From: Myxococcus sp. RHSTA-1-4
GTDB lineage: Bacteria > Myxococcota > Myxococcia > Myxococcales > Myxococcaceae
Direction of reading: 5' to 3'
NCBI RefSeq assembly: GCF_020037125.1
Contig: NZ_JAIQDG010000024.1
Span: forward strand, 62,001 to 126,000
DNA length: 64,000 nt
Of this stretch, positions 25,371 to 34,300 are shown piece after piece. Made by a program: the position numbers and the translations under genes. The notes below the pieces were generated by a model, which worked only from the letters and a program-made list of their open reading frames with translations, made no database searches and was not told the origin of the DNA. The stretch's first letter is position 1, and the number at the start of each line of letters is the position of its first letter.

Positions 25371-28271
25371 ATGAAAAAGGTGCTGTTCCTCGGGGCGCTT
25401 GCCCTGGGTGCGTCGGCGTGCCAGCCGGACATTGCCCAGGACCCGCCTCCCGCAGCCGTAGACCTGGTGGTGGCGGAGTTCGACCCTGCGGCGAAGCCGG
25501 CGGCCATCGTGCCGACGCCCAACGACCTGGCGATAAAGGACGGGCTGGTCAACGCGCCCATCAACCCGAACGCCCCAGCGGCGGAGCAGTACTTCACGCG
25601 CGACTACCTCAACACGCTGGACGGCTTCCCCACGTCCGTCACCGCGAGCACGCTCGTCAAGGACGCGGACCCGAACACGGTCAACACGGACACGGTGAAG
25701 ATCCTCGACCTGTACGAGGGCACGCCGCTGTCGAAGCCGGTGCCGACGAACATCGTCGTCGCGTACAACGAGGACACCGACCGCATCAACATCCTGGCGC
25801 CCTCGGGCTGGCCCAAGGGCGGCCGCTACGCCGTGGCGCTCGTTGGCGGTAAGGACGGCATCAAGTCCGTCAGCGGCGAGCCCATCATCGGCTCGGCGAC
25901 GTGGGCCTTCGCCAGCTCCCAGGAGCCGCTGGTCACCTGCGAGGACCTGACGGCGCCCGACTGCCGCGCGGTCACCGAAATCATCCCCGCCACCGAGACG
26001 GACCCCGCCCGGCGCATCGCGCAGCAGACGACCATCGCGCTCCAGCTCGAGCAGCTCCGCCGCGGCTACGCGCCCGTCATCGACGCGACGGCCTCCAAGT
26101 TCAACGTCAAGCGCGAGGACATCGTCCTCCTCTGGACGTTCACCATCATGAACCGGCCGGAGGTCACCTTCGACCTGACCACCAGAACCGTCCCCTTCCC
26201 CAACGACCTGCTGCGCGACCCGGTCACGGGCAAGCTGACCCTGCCGGCGCCCCCCGCCGGTGCCCCCGCGCTGGTGGTGCAGCTCACCGAGGGCCTCAAC
26301 AGCCTGGACGGCTGGTCCACCACGGCGCCCATCATCTCGGAGAACAGCGCGAGCCGCGGCTTCATCGACGCGCAGTTCAACCCCGCCTCGGTGGTGCTGG
26401 GCCGGGACGTCCTGTTCTTCAAGGTGAGCAACCCGACGGAGCCGCAGCGGGTGAAGCTCTGCTTCAACTGCGCGTCCAGCCTGCGGGCGGACGGCAGCTC
26501 GCAGACGGTTCCGCAGCTGCAAATCATCCCCGAGGTGCCGCTGGACGAGCGCACCACGTACGCCGTCGTCATCAAGAAGGGCCTGCGCGATTTGCGCGAC
26601 CGCATCGTGGAGCCCACCGCCTCGCAGGTGCTGCTGCGCAGCCCGCACCCGCTGTTCGCGGACGGCAAGAGCCAGGTGTCGGTGCTGCCGGACACGCTCG
26701 CGGAGGAGCTCGAGAAGGCCCGCGCGGGCATGAAGCCCCTGTATGACGGCCTGGAGCAGATGAACATCAAGCGCACGGACGTCAACCTCGCGTGGGTCTT
26801 CACCACGCAGAGCACCCGCACCGTGCTGGAGCAGCTCAACGCGGCGCCCGCGGCGGTGCCCGCCGACCCGGTCTACCTGACGGACCAGACCACGCGGCTC
26901 AGGGACGCCATGGCGGCGAACGGGCTGGACAACAACGCGGTGGGCCGCGCCTTCGTGGGCGCCTTCACCTCGCCCTTCCTGCTCAACAGCCCCCAGGGCG
27001 TGCTCAACCCCGCCCAGCCGCGCCTCGAGCGCCTGCCGTTCCTGCTGTTCCTGCCGGCCTCGGTGGCCCCCGAGGGTGGCTACCCGGTGGTGGTCTTCGG
27101 CCACGGCCTGACGGGCAACCGCTCCAACATCCTGGCCGTCGCCAACACGCTGAACGCCAACGGCTTCGCGGTGGCCGCCATGGACACCGTCTACCACGGT
27201 GAGCGCACGAGCTGCGCCGGCATCTCCCCGGCGAACGCCATCCGCTTCGGTGACCCGGCGAACCCCACCGTCATCGACTCGCCGAACGAGGCGTGCGCCA
27301 ACGGCTCCACCTGCGACGTCGAGGTGGGCTCGCCCACCTACGGCCGCTGTGTCGCCCCGACCACGGCCGCCTCGTGTGACAAGAGCCCGACGGACCCGGC
27401 CGACCCGGCCGCCGTCCACGGCGACCTGTTCTGCGCCTCCCAGGGCCAGGGTCGCTGCCTGGACACCGGCAAGTGCGAGGGTGGAGACTTCCTGCGTCCC
27501 AGCGCCAACGCCGCGCCCTACATCTCCGGCTGGAACTTCCTCAACCTCACCAACCTGTTCGCCACGCGCGACAACTTCCGCCACCACGTGGTGGACTTCG
27601 CGCAGTTCGCCCGCGCGCTGGGCACCGCCAGCATCAACGCGCGGCTGACCGCGGCCGGCGCCGGCACCCTGAACGGCGCCCAGGTGGACTACGTGGGCCA
27701 GAGCCTCGGCGGCCTCCAGGGCCCCCTGTCCGCCTCCGTGTCCAACCGCATGCGCCGCGTGGCCCTCAACGCCTCGGGCGGCGGCCTCGTGGACGTGCTG
27801 CTGACGGCCACCAACCCCGTCTTCGTCCAGTACCGCACGGGCTTCAACACCCTGCTGGGGAGCGTGGGCCGCCCCGTGGGCACCCCCGCCTATGACGAGT
27901 TCATCACCCTGGCGCGCACCATCCTGGACCCGGCCGACGCACTCAACTACGGCCGCTTCCTGGAGACCGCGTCCTCCGCGCCCTCGGGGCGCGAGGCGTT
28001 CATCCAGTACATCCAGGGCGACAACGTCATCCCCAACCCGGTGACGAACCAGCTCATCACCACCGCCAACCGCCCCGGCGCGCGCACGGTGCATACGTAC
28101 ATGGCCGACATCAGCCTGCTGCCGGCGAACGTCAAGCATGGCTTCTTCGCCGCCTTCGACCCGACGGCGGACGCGCAGACCCAGGCGTTCCTCAAGAGCG
28201 TCCGCGACCAGGCCCAGGGCCAGGTCGCCGCGTTCCTGACCAGCAATGATGGCACCGCCCCGTCGCCGTAA
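25371..28271 (+). CDS. VolA-like surface lipase/esterase lipoprotein
   Basis: A 966-residue lipoprotein. The ATG at 25371 opens MKKVLFLGALALGASAC, a clear lipobox, so the chain is lipid-anchored at the cysteine. Residues about 40-330 match the N-terminal region of bacterial 'virulence factor' lipases (DPAAKPAAIVPTPNDLA). The hydrolase fold shows the oxyanion motif GHG at 577-579 and the nucleophile S778 in GQSLGG. Between them is a cysteine-rich insert (about 640-700) of six or more Cys. The gene is 27 bases from a FadL-type channel. That pairing is known for VolA in Vibrio, a surface lysophospholipase that frees fatty acids for uptake, and the same job is inferred here. Confidence 0.82.
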   Translation: MKKVLFLGALALGASACQPDIAQDPPPAAVDLVVAEFDPAAKPAAIVPTPNDLAIKDGLVNAPINPNAPAAEQYFTRDYLNTLDGFPTSVTASTLVKDADPNTVNTDTVKILDLYEGTPLSKPVPTNIVVAYNEDTDRINILAPSGWPKGGRYAVALVGGKDGIKSVSGEPIIGSATWAFASSQEPLVTCEDLTAPDCRAVTEIIPATETDPARRIAQQTTIALQLEQLRRGYAPVIDATASKFNVKREDIVLLWTFTIMNRPEVTFDLTTRTVPFPNDLLRDPVTGKLTLPAPPAGAPALVVQLTEGLNSLDGWSTTAPIISENSASRGFIDAQFNPASVVLGRDVLFFKVSNPTEPQRVKLCFNCASSLRADGSSQTVPQLQIIPEVPLDERTTYAVVIKKGLRDLRDRIVEPTASQVLLRSPHPLFADGKSQVSVLPDTLAEELEKARAGMKPLYDGLEQMNIKRTDVNLAWVFTTQSTRTVLEQLNAAPAAVPADPVYLTDQTTRLRDAMAANGLDNNAVGRAFVGAFTSPFLLNSPQGVLNPAQPRLERLPFLLFLPASVAPEGGYPVVVFGHGLTGNRSNILAVANTLNANGFAVAAMDTVYHGERTSCAGISPANAIRFGDPANPTVIDSPNEACANGSTCDVEVGSPTYGRCVAPTTAASCDKSPTDPADPAAVHGDLFCASQGQGRCLDTGKCEGGDFLRPSANAAPYISGWNFLNLTNLFATRDNFRHHVVDFAQFARALGTASINARLTAAGAGTLNGAQVDYVGQSLGGLQGPLSASVSNRMRRVALNASGGGLVDVLLTATNPVFVQYRTGFNTLLGSVGRPVGTPAYDEFITLARTILDPADALNYGRFLETASSAPSGREAFIQYIQGDNVIPNPVTNQLITTANRPGARTVHTYMADISLLPANVKHGFFAAFDPTADAQTQAFLKSVRDQAQGQVAAFLTSNDGTAPSP

Positions 28272-28298
28272 CAGCCCACAGAGAGAGGAGACACGACC

Positions 28299-29492
28299 AT
28301 GAAGAAGACACTCTCCCTGGTAGCGATGCTCGCCGCCGGCACGTCGCAGGCCGCGGGCTTCCAGATCAACACCCAGAGCGCCCGCTCCACGGGCATGGGC
28401 AACGCGTCGGTGGCGTGGCAGAACGACTCGTCGGCCGTCTACTCGAACGCCGCGAACATCCTCGGTGAGAAGAAGCTGGACGTGACGGTGGGCGACACCG
28501 GCATCCTGCCCAGCCTGAAGTTCACCCCGGAGGGCGGGACGCAGCAGGGCCAGAAGACGACCCTGTCCCCGCCGCCGCATCTGTTCGCCACCTACCGCGT
28601 CATGGACAAGCTGGCGGTGGGCCTGGGCATCTACACGCCCTTCGGCGCGCGCAGCCGCTGGCAGGATGACTTCACGGGCCGCTTCCGCGCCCGCGAGTCG
28701 GCCATGGCCGTCTACAACATCAACCCCACGGTGGCGTACCAGGTGCACGAGCGCATCAAGGTGGGCGCCGGCCTGAACATCGGCCGGGGCACGCTGGAGC
28801 TCAAGCGCAGCCTGGACTTCGTGGAGAGCGAGGGCCTCGTCCACCTGGGTGGCGCCTCCTGGGGCGTCGGCTTCAACGCCGGCGTGCAGGGCGTGGTGGT
28901 GCCCAAGCTGCTCACGGTGGGCGTGCACTACCGCAGCACCATGGACCTCACCTTCAAGGGCGACGCGGACTTCCAGAACGTCCCCGCGGAGTTCCAGGGA
29001 CGGCTGGCGGACACCCGCGTGCAGGGCGACGTCACCCTGCCGCAGTCGCTGGCGCTGGGCTTCGGCCTGACGCCCATCGAGCGGCTGACGGTGGCCTTCG
29101 ACGCCAACCTGGTGGACTGGTCCGACTTCAAGGAGCTGTACATCCAGTTCCCGGACAACCCGGCGCTCGACAACCCGCTGCCCAAGACGTGGAAGGCGAC
29201 GTGGAACTTCCGCGTGGGCGCCGAGTACGCCGTGACGCCGGCGCTGCAGGTGCGCGCGGGCTTCATCGTGGACCCGTCGCCGAGCCCGGACGAGACGCTG
29301 ACGCCGGACCTGCCGGACTCCAACCGCGTCGCCGTGACGGCGGGCGCCGGCTACTCCTTCGGCGCGCTGCGCGCGGACGCGGCCTACCAGTTCGTGTCGC
29401 TGAACGACAAGAACAGCACCGCGCCGGGCATGCCCGGCACGTACAACGGCACGGCCCACGTGTTCGGCCTGACGCTCGGCTACTCCATGTAG
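28299..29492 (+). CDS. FadL/OmpP1-type outer-membrane fatty acid channel
   Basis: A 397-residue protein with a signal peptide (ending TSQA) and the family's typical mature N-terminus, AGFQINTQSARSTGMGNA, which plugs the barrel. Alternating hydrophobic strands follow to a C-terminal aromatic-rich strand (GLTLGYSM). It is the usual size for FadL (about 400-450 residues). It has a strong ribosome site (GAGAGGAG) and is 27 bases after the lipase, so it should be cotranscribed and take up the fatty acids released by it. Confidence 0.88.
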   Translation: MKKTLSLVAMLAAGTSQAAGFQINTQSARSTGMGNASVAWQNDSSAVYSNAANILGEKKLDVTVGDTGILPSLKFTPEGGTQQGQKTTLSPPPHLFATYRVMDKLAVGLGIYTPFGARSRWQDDFTGRFRARESAMAVYNINPTVAYQVHERIKVGAGLNIGRGTLELKRSLDFVESEGLVHLGGASWGVGFNAGVQGVVVPKLLTVGVHYRSTMDLTFKGDADFQNVPAEFQGRLADTRVQGDVTLPQSLALGFGLTPIERLTVAFDANLVDWSDFKELYIQFPDNPALDNPLPKTWKATWNFRVGAEYAVTPALQVRAGFIVDPSPSPDETLTPDLPDSNRVAVTAGAGYSFGALRADAAYQFVSLNDKNSTAPGMPGTYNGTAHVFGLTLGYSM

Positions 29493-29520
29493 CCACCGGC
29501 GCGTAGCCGGCGAAGTCCCG

Positions 29521-29562
29521 GCGCCCGGGTCTCCCGCATGGGGGGCCCGGGCGTCTTCGTTT
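29521..29562. terminator. bidirectional intrinsic terminator
   Basis: CGCCCGGG at 29522-29529 pairs with CCCGGGCG at 29546-29553, with a GC-rich loop, followed by TCTTCGTTTC. It lies between the convergent FadL and cyclic-nucleotide-domain genes and can serve both directions. Confidence 0.55.
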
Positions 29563-29595
29563 CCGCCCGGGGTGCCGCGCCGGGCCGCGCGGACG

Positions 29596-30822
29596 TCAGA
29601 CGCGCAAATCTCCCTCGTGCAGCACGCGGCCGGAGGCCAGCACCTGGGCCGAGCGCTGCAGCCGCTCCGTGCCCATGCGCATCAACATGCCCTTGAGGCC
29701 CGGCTGGCTGAGGAGGTGCTTCTCGAAGGCGGCGCGCTCCAGCCGCAGCACCACGCCCTCCACGTCCGCGCTCACCGTGGCGGACACGGGCTTGTCCAGC
29801 AGCAGGGAGATTTCGCCGAAGACGTCGCCCTCGCGCAGCTCCGTCAGCGCCACGCGGCGCCCGTCGGGCTTCTCCAGCCAGGGCGTGCACCGCCCGCGCA
29901 GCAGCACGTAGAAGGCGTCCCCCGTCTGCCCCTGCTTCAGCAGCGCCTCGCCCTTCGCCACCGGGCGGAGCTCGAAGTCGCGGGACACGGCCGCCTTCTG
30001 CTCCGGCGTCAGCTTGTTGAGCAGCGGGTTGCTGCGCAGCAGGTTCTCCACCATGCGCCGCCGGTAGAAGCCGTCCACCGCGACGGCCACCTGGGGGTGC
30101 TTCGCGGCCACCGCCGCCATGCGCTCGCGCGTCAGCTCCAGCAGCACGCCGCGCTCGGTGACCACCACCGTGGCCAGGCGCAGTCCCTCGGACACGAGCG
30201 CCAGCTCACCGAAGAAGTCCCCCGGCACCACCGCGCCCACGCTCTTGCGCTCGCCGCCCTCCAGCGTGCGCAGCACGTCCGCCCGGCCCTCCACCATCGC
30301 GAACATGGAGGCGCCCGGCGTCCCCTCCACCACCACCTCCTGCCCCGGGAAGAAGGCGCGCACCTCCAGCGCCTCCAGCAGGGCGACGAAGGCCTCGCGG
30401 TCCAGGTGCGAGAAGATGGGCATCGCGCCCGGCGCGTCTCCCGGCGGCACCGGCCCCGCTCCGCCCGGCGTGGCGCCGGAGGCCACGACGCCCGGAGGCA
30501 GGGCGAAGCGCTCGGCCAGGACGCGCGCGGTGCGGGCACGCGTCGCCGGGAGCGCGTCCAGCCGGGACAGGGCGACACACGCGGCCACCGCGCGCAGCGG
30601 CTGGCCCGCCTTCGTCCACGCGAGCGCGGCCGTCTCGTACGCGGTGGCGGCGTCGGCCCGGTGCCCCAGCCACTCGTGCAGCTCCGCCACCTTCTGGCGC
30701 ACCTCGGCGTCGTCCGGGGTGGCCTTCGCCACGCCCTGGTACTCCGCCAGTGCCTCCTCCAGCTTTCCCTCGCTGGCGAGCTGGACGGCCCGCTCCCTGC
30801 TCGCGCCACGCGTGCGACCCAT
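29596..30822 (-). CDS. TPR-like protein with two cyclic-nucleotide-binding domains
   Basis: A 408-residue cytoplasmic protein. Residues about 10-100 are TPR-like helical repeats. Two cNMP-binding domains follow, about 135-250 (FFGELALVSEGLRLATV) and 265-385 (VFGEISLLLDKPVSATV). The arginine that binds the cyclic-nucleotide phosphate is kept in the first (GLRLA) but replaced by valine in the second, so only the first is likely to bind cAMP in the standard way. It lies 14 bases after the gene at 30837-32027, which has the same architecture, so the two form an operon. No output domain such as a HTH is present, so a scaffolding role is likely. Confidence 0.82.
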   Translation of the reverse strand: MGRTRGASRERAVQLASEGKLEEALAEYQGVAKATPDDAEVRQKVAELHEWLGHRADAATAYETAALAWTKAGQPLRAVAACVALSRLDALPATRARTARVLAERFALPPGVVASGATPGGAGPVPPGDAPGAMPIFSHLDREAFVALLEALEVRAFFPGQEVVVEGTPGASMFAMVEGRADVLRTLEGGERKSVGAVVPGDFFGELALVSEGLRLATVVVTERGVLLELTRERMAAVAAKHPQVAVAVDGFYRRRMVENLLRSNPLLNKLTPEQKAAVSRDFELRPVAKGEALLKQGQTGDAFYVLLRGRCTPWLEKPDGRRVALTELREGDVFGEISLLLDKPVSATVSADVEGVVLRLERAAFEKHLLSQPGLKGMLMRMGTERLQRSAQVLASGRVLHEGDLRV

Positions 30823-30836
30823 GGCCCCTACCTACT

Positions 30837-32027
30837 CTAGGCGCTCAGCGCGCGCACGCGCTCCGCGAGGTTCTCCGTGAAGAGGCGGAAGATGCGCAGG
30901 GCGGCCCCCTCGTGCGTCTCCAGGTAGTGCTGGAAATCCGCGCGCGTCACCCGCAGCGCGCGCACCGGCGAGCGCGCCCGCACGTGCGCGGACGTGGGTC
31001 CGTCCAGAATCAGGGAGATTTCCCCCAGCCAGGCGCCCGGCCCCAGGGTGTTGAGCAGCCGCGCGTCCGGCCCCGGGCCGCTGTACACGTCCACCGTGCC
31101 GTCCAGCAGCACCAGCAGCCCCGTGCCGCGCGCGCCCTTCTCCAGCACGGTGGTGCCCTCGGGGATGAGCACCTGCTGCGCCATCCGGTACAGGTCCTTC
31201 ATGTCCTCTATCGGCAGCTCGCCGAAGATGGGAATGGCCTTGAGGTACTCGTAGCCGTCCGCCGGGGGCGGCGCGCGCTCCGGCTCCACCACGTCCGCGT
31301 CCAGCCCCAGGTGCCGCAGCAGCCGCGCGTGCTCCGCCTGGAGCGCTCCGTCCTCGCGCGCCGCGGGGGACTCCTGCATGGCGTCCGCCAGCAGCACCAG
31401 CGCCCGCCACGAGTCGCCCAGCGCGTCCAGCAGCGCGCTCATCCGCAGCACCGCCTCGCGCCTCCGGGGGTGCCCGGGTGGCACCGCGCGCAGCGCCTCC
31501 AGCTCCGCGTGCGCGTTGCCCAGCTCGCGGTACACCGCCGCGGCCTCGAGGGGCCGCTGCAGGCGCGTGAGGCACTGGGCCATGGACTCGCGGGCGTCCA
31601 GCGCCTGGTACAGCTCCAGCGCCCGCTCCAGGGCGCCCGCGCGCTCGAAGGCCGCCGCCGCCCGCCCCCGCTCCCCGGCGCGCAGCCACGCCTCCGCCGC
31701 CTGGAGCAGCGCCCCGGACTGCTCATGGAGGGGCGCGGCGACGGCGTGTGCCCCGTCCGCCTCCAGGAGGCGCGCCGCGCCCGCGAAGTCCCGAGCCCGC
31801 CGCAGCACCTCCACCAGCGTGGAGCGCGTCTGCGCGGGCAGGCCGGAGGACTCCTCCAGCACGCGCTCGCGCAGCGGGGCCGACAGGTGCTCATAGGCCC
31901 GGACGGCCACCTCCACCGAGCCCTGCATCACCGCTTCCCAGACGGAACGGGTGCCACCCGCGGCGGGCACGTCTCCCCGCGCCGCGCCGTCATCGATGAG
32001 CTTGGGCTCCACGGTGGACCCCGCCAT
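30837..32027 (-). CDS. helical-repeat protein with one cyclic-nucleotide-binding domain
   Basis: A 396-residue protein. The ATG at 32027 is chosen over an earlier in-frame start because GGGGGAG sits nine bases before it. Residues about 20-240 are TPR/HAT-like helical repeats. About 265-385 is a cNMP-binding domain (WLGEISLILDGPTSAHV) in which the phosphate-binding arginine is replaced by threonine, so it may not bind cyclic nucleotide. It is the first gene of a two-gene operon with the next TPR/cNMP gene. Duplication followed by divergence is likely. Confidence 0.8.
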   Translation of the reverse strand: MAGSTVEPKLIDDGAARGDVPAAGGTRSVWEAVMQGSVEVAVRAYEHLSAPLRERVLEESSGLPAQTRSTLVEVLRRARDFAGAARLLEADGAHAVAAPLHEQSGALLQAAEAWLRAGERGRAAAAFERAGALERALELYQALDARESMAQCLTRLQRPLEAAAVYRELGNAHAELEALRAVPPGHPRRREAVLRMSALLDALGDSWRALVLLADAMQESPAAREDGALQAEHARLLRHLGLDADVVEPERAPPPADGYEYLKAIPIFGELPIEDMKDLYRMAQQVLIPEGTTVLEKGARGTGLLVLLDGTVDVYSGPGPDARLLNTLGPGAWLGEISLILDGPTSAHVRARSPVRALRVTRADFQHYLETHEGAALRIFRLFTENLAERVRALSA

Positions 32028-32354
32028 GTCGTGCACTCCCCCAGGGACACCCACGGGCCCACCCCAGGGCGGCCCCGTGCCGAGTCACACCGCGTCCGTA
32101 GCAGACCGGGCGTTGCGAGGCGAGCCCCGCGCGAGGCGCACACCGGCCCCTATTCGACGGGAAGCCCCTCCTCCCGCCGCCTTCTGACGGCTGGACAACC
32201 TTCGCGAGCCCCGCGCATTCCCCTCCCGCTCCTCCGGTGAACGAGCGGGGGAGCGCGCCCATATCGCCCACCCCGCGCCTTCCGGGCCGCTATGTCCGCG
32301 GGCGTGGGGCGTTATCGTGCGTGCCGGGCCGGCCCCTTCCCCGGAGTCCTCCGA

Positions 32355-33647
32355 ATGCAGCCTCGTAGCGCCGTCTCCTGGAGAGTCGTCACCCTGCTGG
32401 CCCTGGGCTCCGGGACGGCCGCGCACGCCCACGCCGGCCTGCCGGAGACGTCCAACGTCACCTTGCGCCGCGGCCACCCCGAGGACCTCTTCGTCGGGGC
32501 CACCTTCGGCGCGGTGATTTCGCGGGACAGCGGGCAGACATGGCGGTGGATATGCCCGGAGGCCCTGGGCACCGGAGGTTGGAATCCGACCTCGTACCTG
32601 TGGCGCGAGCCGGGCGACATCATGGCCGCCACCGGCAACGCGATTGTGCGCTCGTCCGACGGTGGCTGCTCGTGGAGCACCCACCCGTACTTCACGAAGA
32701 ACATGTGGGTGTCGGCGCTCGCGGCGCACCCCACGGACGACCGCATCCTCTACGCCGTCACCAGCAAGGACTCCGTCCTCAACGGCGTGTACCGCTCCCG
32801 GGACGGCGGCGAGACGTGGGAGCCCACGTCGCTCCTGCGCACGGGCCTCAAGCTCTACGCGGTGCGCGTGTCTCCGGCGGACCCGCGGCGCATCTATGCC
32901 TCCGGCGAGGGGAACGGCCAGCTCCTCCTCTTCCGCAGCGACGACGAGGGCGCCACGTGGCAGGAGTTCTCCCACGCGCTGCCCGAGCTGCTGCGGCCGT
33001 ATGACCTGGCGGTGACGGCGGCGGACCCCGTCCTGGCGGACACGGTGTGGGCGCGCGTGTCCGCGCAGGGCTACACGCACCTGATGCGCAGCGACGACGG
33101 CGGCCGCACGCTGACGCAGGTGCACGTGCTGGAGGACACCTTCGTCAACATGGACCTGTCCGCCGACGGCTCCACCGTGTGGGTGGGCACCATCACCTCC
33201 TTCTTCCGCGGCCCCCGCACCGGCCCGCTGTCGAAGCTCGGGCTGCCCACCGGCAACGCGTGCGTGCTGCGCCAGGGAGAGACGCTCTACGGCTGCGGCT
33301 CCACGTGGCTGCACGACTGGGCGCTGGCGCGCAGCAACGACCAGGGCACCACCTGGGAGCCCCTGTTCACCCTGTATGGCATCCAGGGACCGCAGCAGTG
33401 CCCCCGGGGCACGCCCGTGCGGGACGTCTGCCCGGCGCGCTGGCCGCAGGTGGCGGAGCAGCTCGGCGCGGACCCGTCCCTCGGCCCCGTCGACGAGGAG
33501 CCGCCTCCCGAGCCCCCGCCGGAACCGCCTCCCCCTCCCGCCAAGGCCGGCGGCTGCGGCGCGGCGCCCGGGAATGCGGCGTCCGCCCTGGTGCTTCTCT
33601 CCACCCTCCTCTCGCGGCGCCATGGCCGGCGGCGCCTGAACCGGTAG
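32355..33647 (+). CDS. secreted BNR-type beta-propeller with MYXO-CTERM-like tail
   Basis: A 430-residue protein. The ATG at 32355 begins a signal peptide (LLALGSGTAAHAHA). Repeats with SxDGGxTW motifs (SRDSGQTW, SRDGGETW, SDDGGRTLT, SNDQGTTW) mark a BNR/sortilin-type beta-propeller over about 30-370. A Pro/Glu linker (about 380-400) leads to GGCGAAPGN, a hydrophobic stretch and a terminal RRHGRRR cluster, the pattern of the MYXO-CTERM sorting signal. It is the first gene of a four-gene operon and is probably surface attached. Confidence 0.82.
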   Translation: MQPRSAVSWRVVTLLALGSGTAAHAHAGLPETSNVTLRRGHPEDLFVGATFGAVISRDSGQTWRWICPEALGTGGWNPTSYLWREPGDIMAATGNAIVRSSDGGCSWSTHPYFTKNMWVSALAAHPTDDRILYAVTSKDSVLNGVYRSRDGGETWEPTSLLRTGLKLYAVRVSPADPRRIYASGEGNGQLLLFRSDDEGATWQEFSHALPELLRPYDLAVTAADPVLADTVWARVSAQGYTHLMRSDDGGRTLTQVHVLEDTFVNMDLSADGSTVWVGTITSFFRGPRTGPLSKLGLPTGNACVLRQGETLYGCGSTWLHDWALARSNDQGTTWEPLFTLYGIQGPQQCPRGTPVRDVCPARWPQVAEQLGADPSLGPVDEEPPPEPPPEPPPPPAKAGGCGAAPGNAASALVLLSTLLSRRHGRRRLNR

Positions 33648-33664
33648 ACCGGAAGGCCCCACTC

Positions 33665-34300
33665 ATGAAGACGCTCTCACGAAAGCTCCTGTGGACCTCC
33701 TGCGCGGCCGCGCTGCTGGCACTGGCCCCCGCCTGCGACGGGGACGGCGCGGACAACGAGTGCGGCGAGCCCCTCTACGGTGGCGACGCCACCGACGAGG
33801 CGTGGCGCACGCTGGTGGACGCGAAGCACCTGGCGGTGGCCGGAGGCTCGCAGGCGGTGACGCTGGAGTCGCCCACCGCCGGACAGACGTACGCCTCCAC
33901 CGACGCGCCGCCCACGTGGCGGTGGACGTCCCCGCTGGCCTCGCTGCTGCCGGGGCCCGTGCCGCCGTCGCTCCAGGCCCGTCCGCGCGAGCAGCGCCGC
34001 TCCATGCTGGCGTGGCTGGGCAACCTCGTGCTGCCCTCGGCCGAGGCGCACCTGCCGCCCTTCACCGGTGACATCTACTGGGTGCAGGTGACGGTGCCGG
34101 GCCGGCAGTGCCCGGTGGAGATGCTCACGTCCAACCTGGAGTGGCAGCTCGACGCGGCCACCTGGGACACGCTGCGCGGGGCGGTGGACCAGGACCTGAC
34201 CGTCCAGGTGACGAGCGCGTACCTGGTGCAGAACAAGCTCCGCGAGGGCCCGTACAACCTGGAGGCGCCGCGCACCATCCGCGTGGTGGGCGCGCGATGA
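33665..34300 (+). CDS. unknown lipoprotein
   Basis: A 211-residue protein with a lipobox (LALAPAC). The mature part starts with Asp/Gly-rich text, then has a stretch resembling a fibronectin-type strand pattern (LESPTAGQTYASTDAPPTW) and a C-terminal domain starting GDIYWVQVTVPGRQCPV. I do not recognise the family. It starts 17 bases after the propeller gene and its stop codon overlaps the next start (ATGA at 34297), so it is translated with its neighbours. Confidence 0.68.
   Translation: MKTLSRKLLWTSCAAALLALAPACDGDGADNECGEPLYGGDATDEAWRTLVDAKHLAVAGGSQAVTLESPTAGQTYASTDAPPTWRWTSPLASLLPGPVPPSLQARPREQRRSMLAWLGNLVLPSAEAHLPPFTGDIYWVQVTVPGRQCPVEMLTSNLEWQLDAATWDTLRGAVDQDLTVQVTSAYLVQNKLREGPYNLEAPRTIRVVGAR

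Noticed and set aside
25179..29459. Long minus-strand frame across the lipase and FadL genes
   Set aside because: Only its last 174 codons (24654-25178) look real, starting at a signal peptide. The rest is antisense to two well-supported genes.
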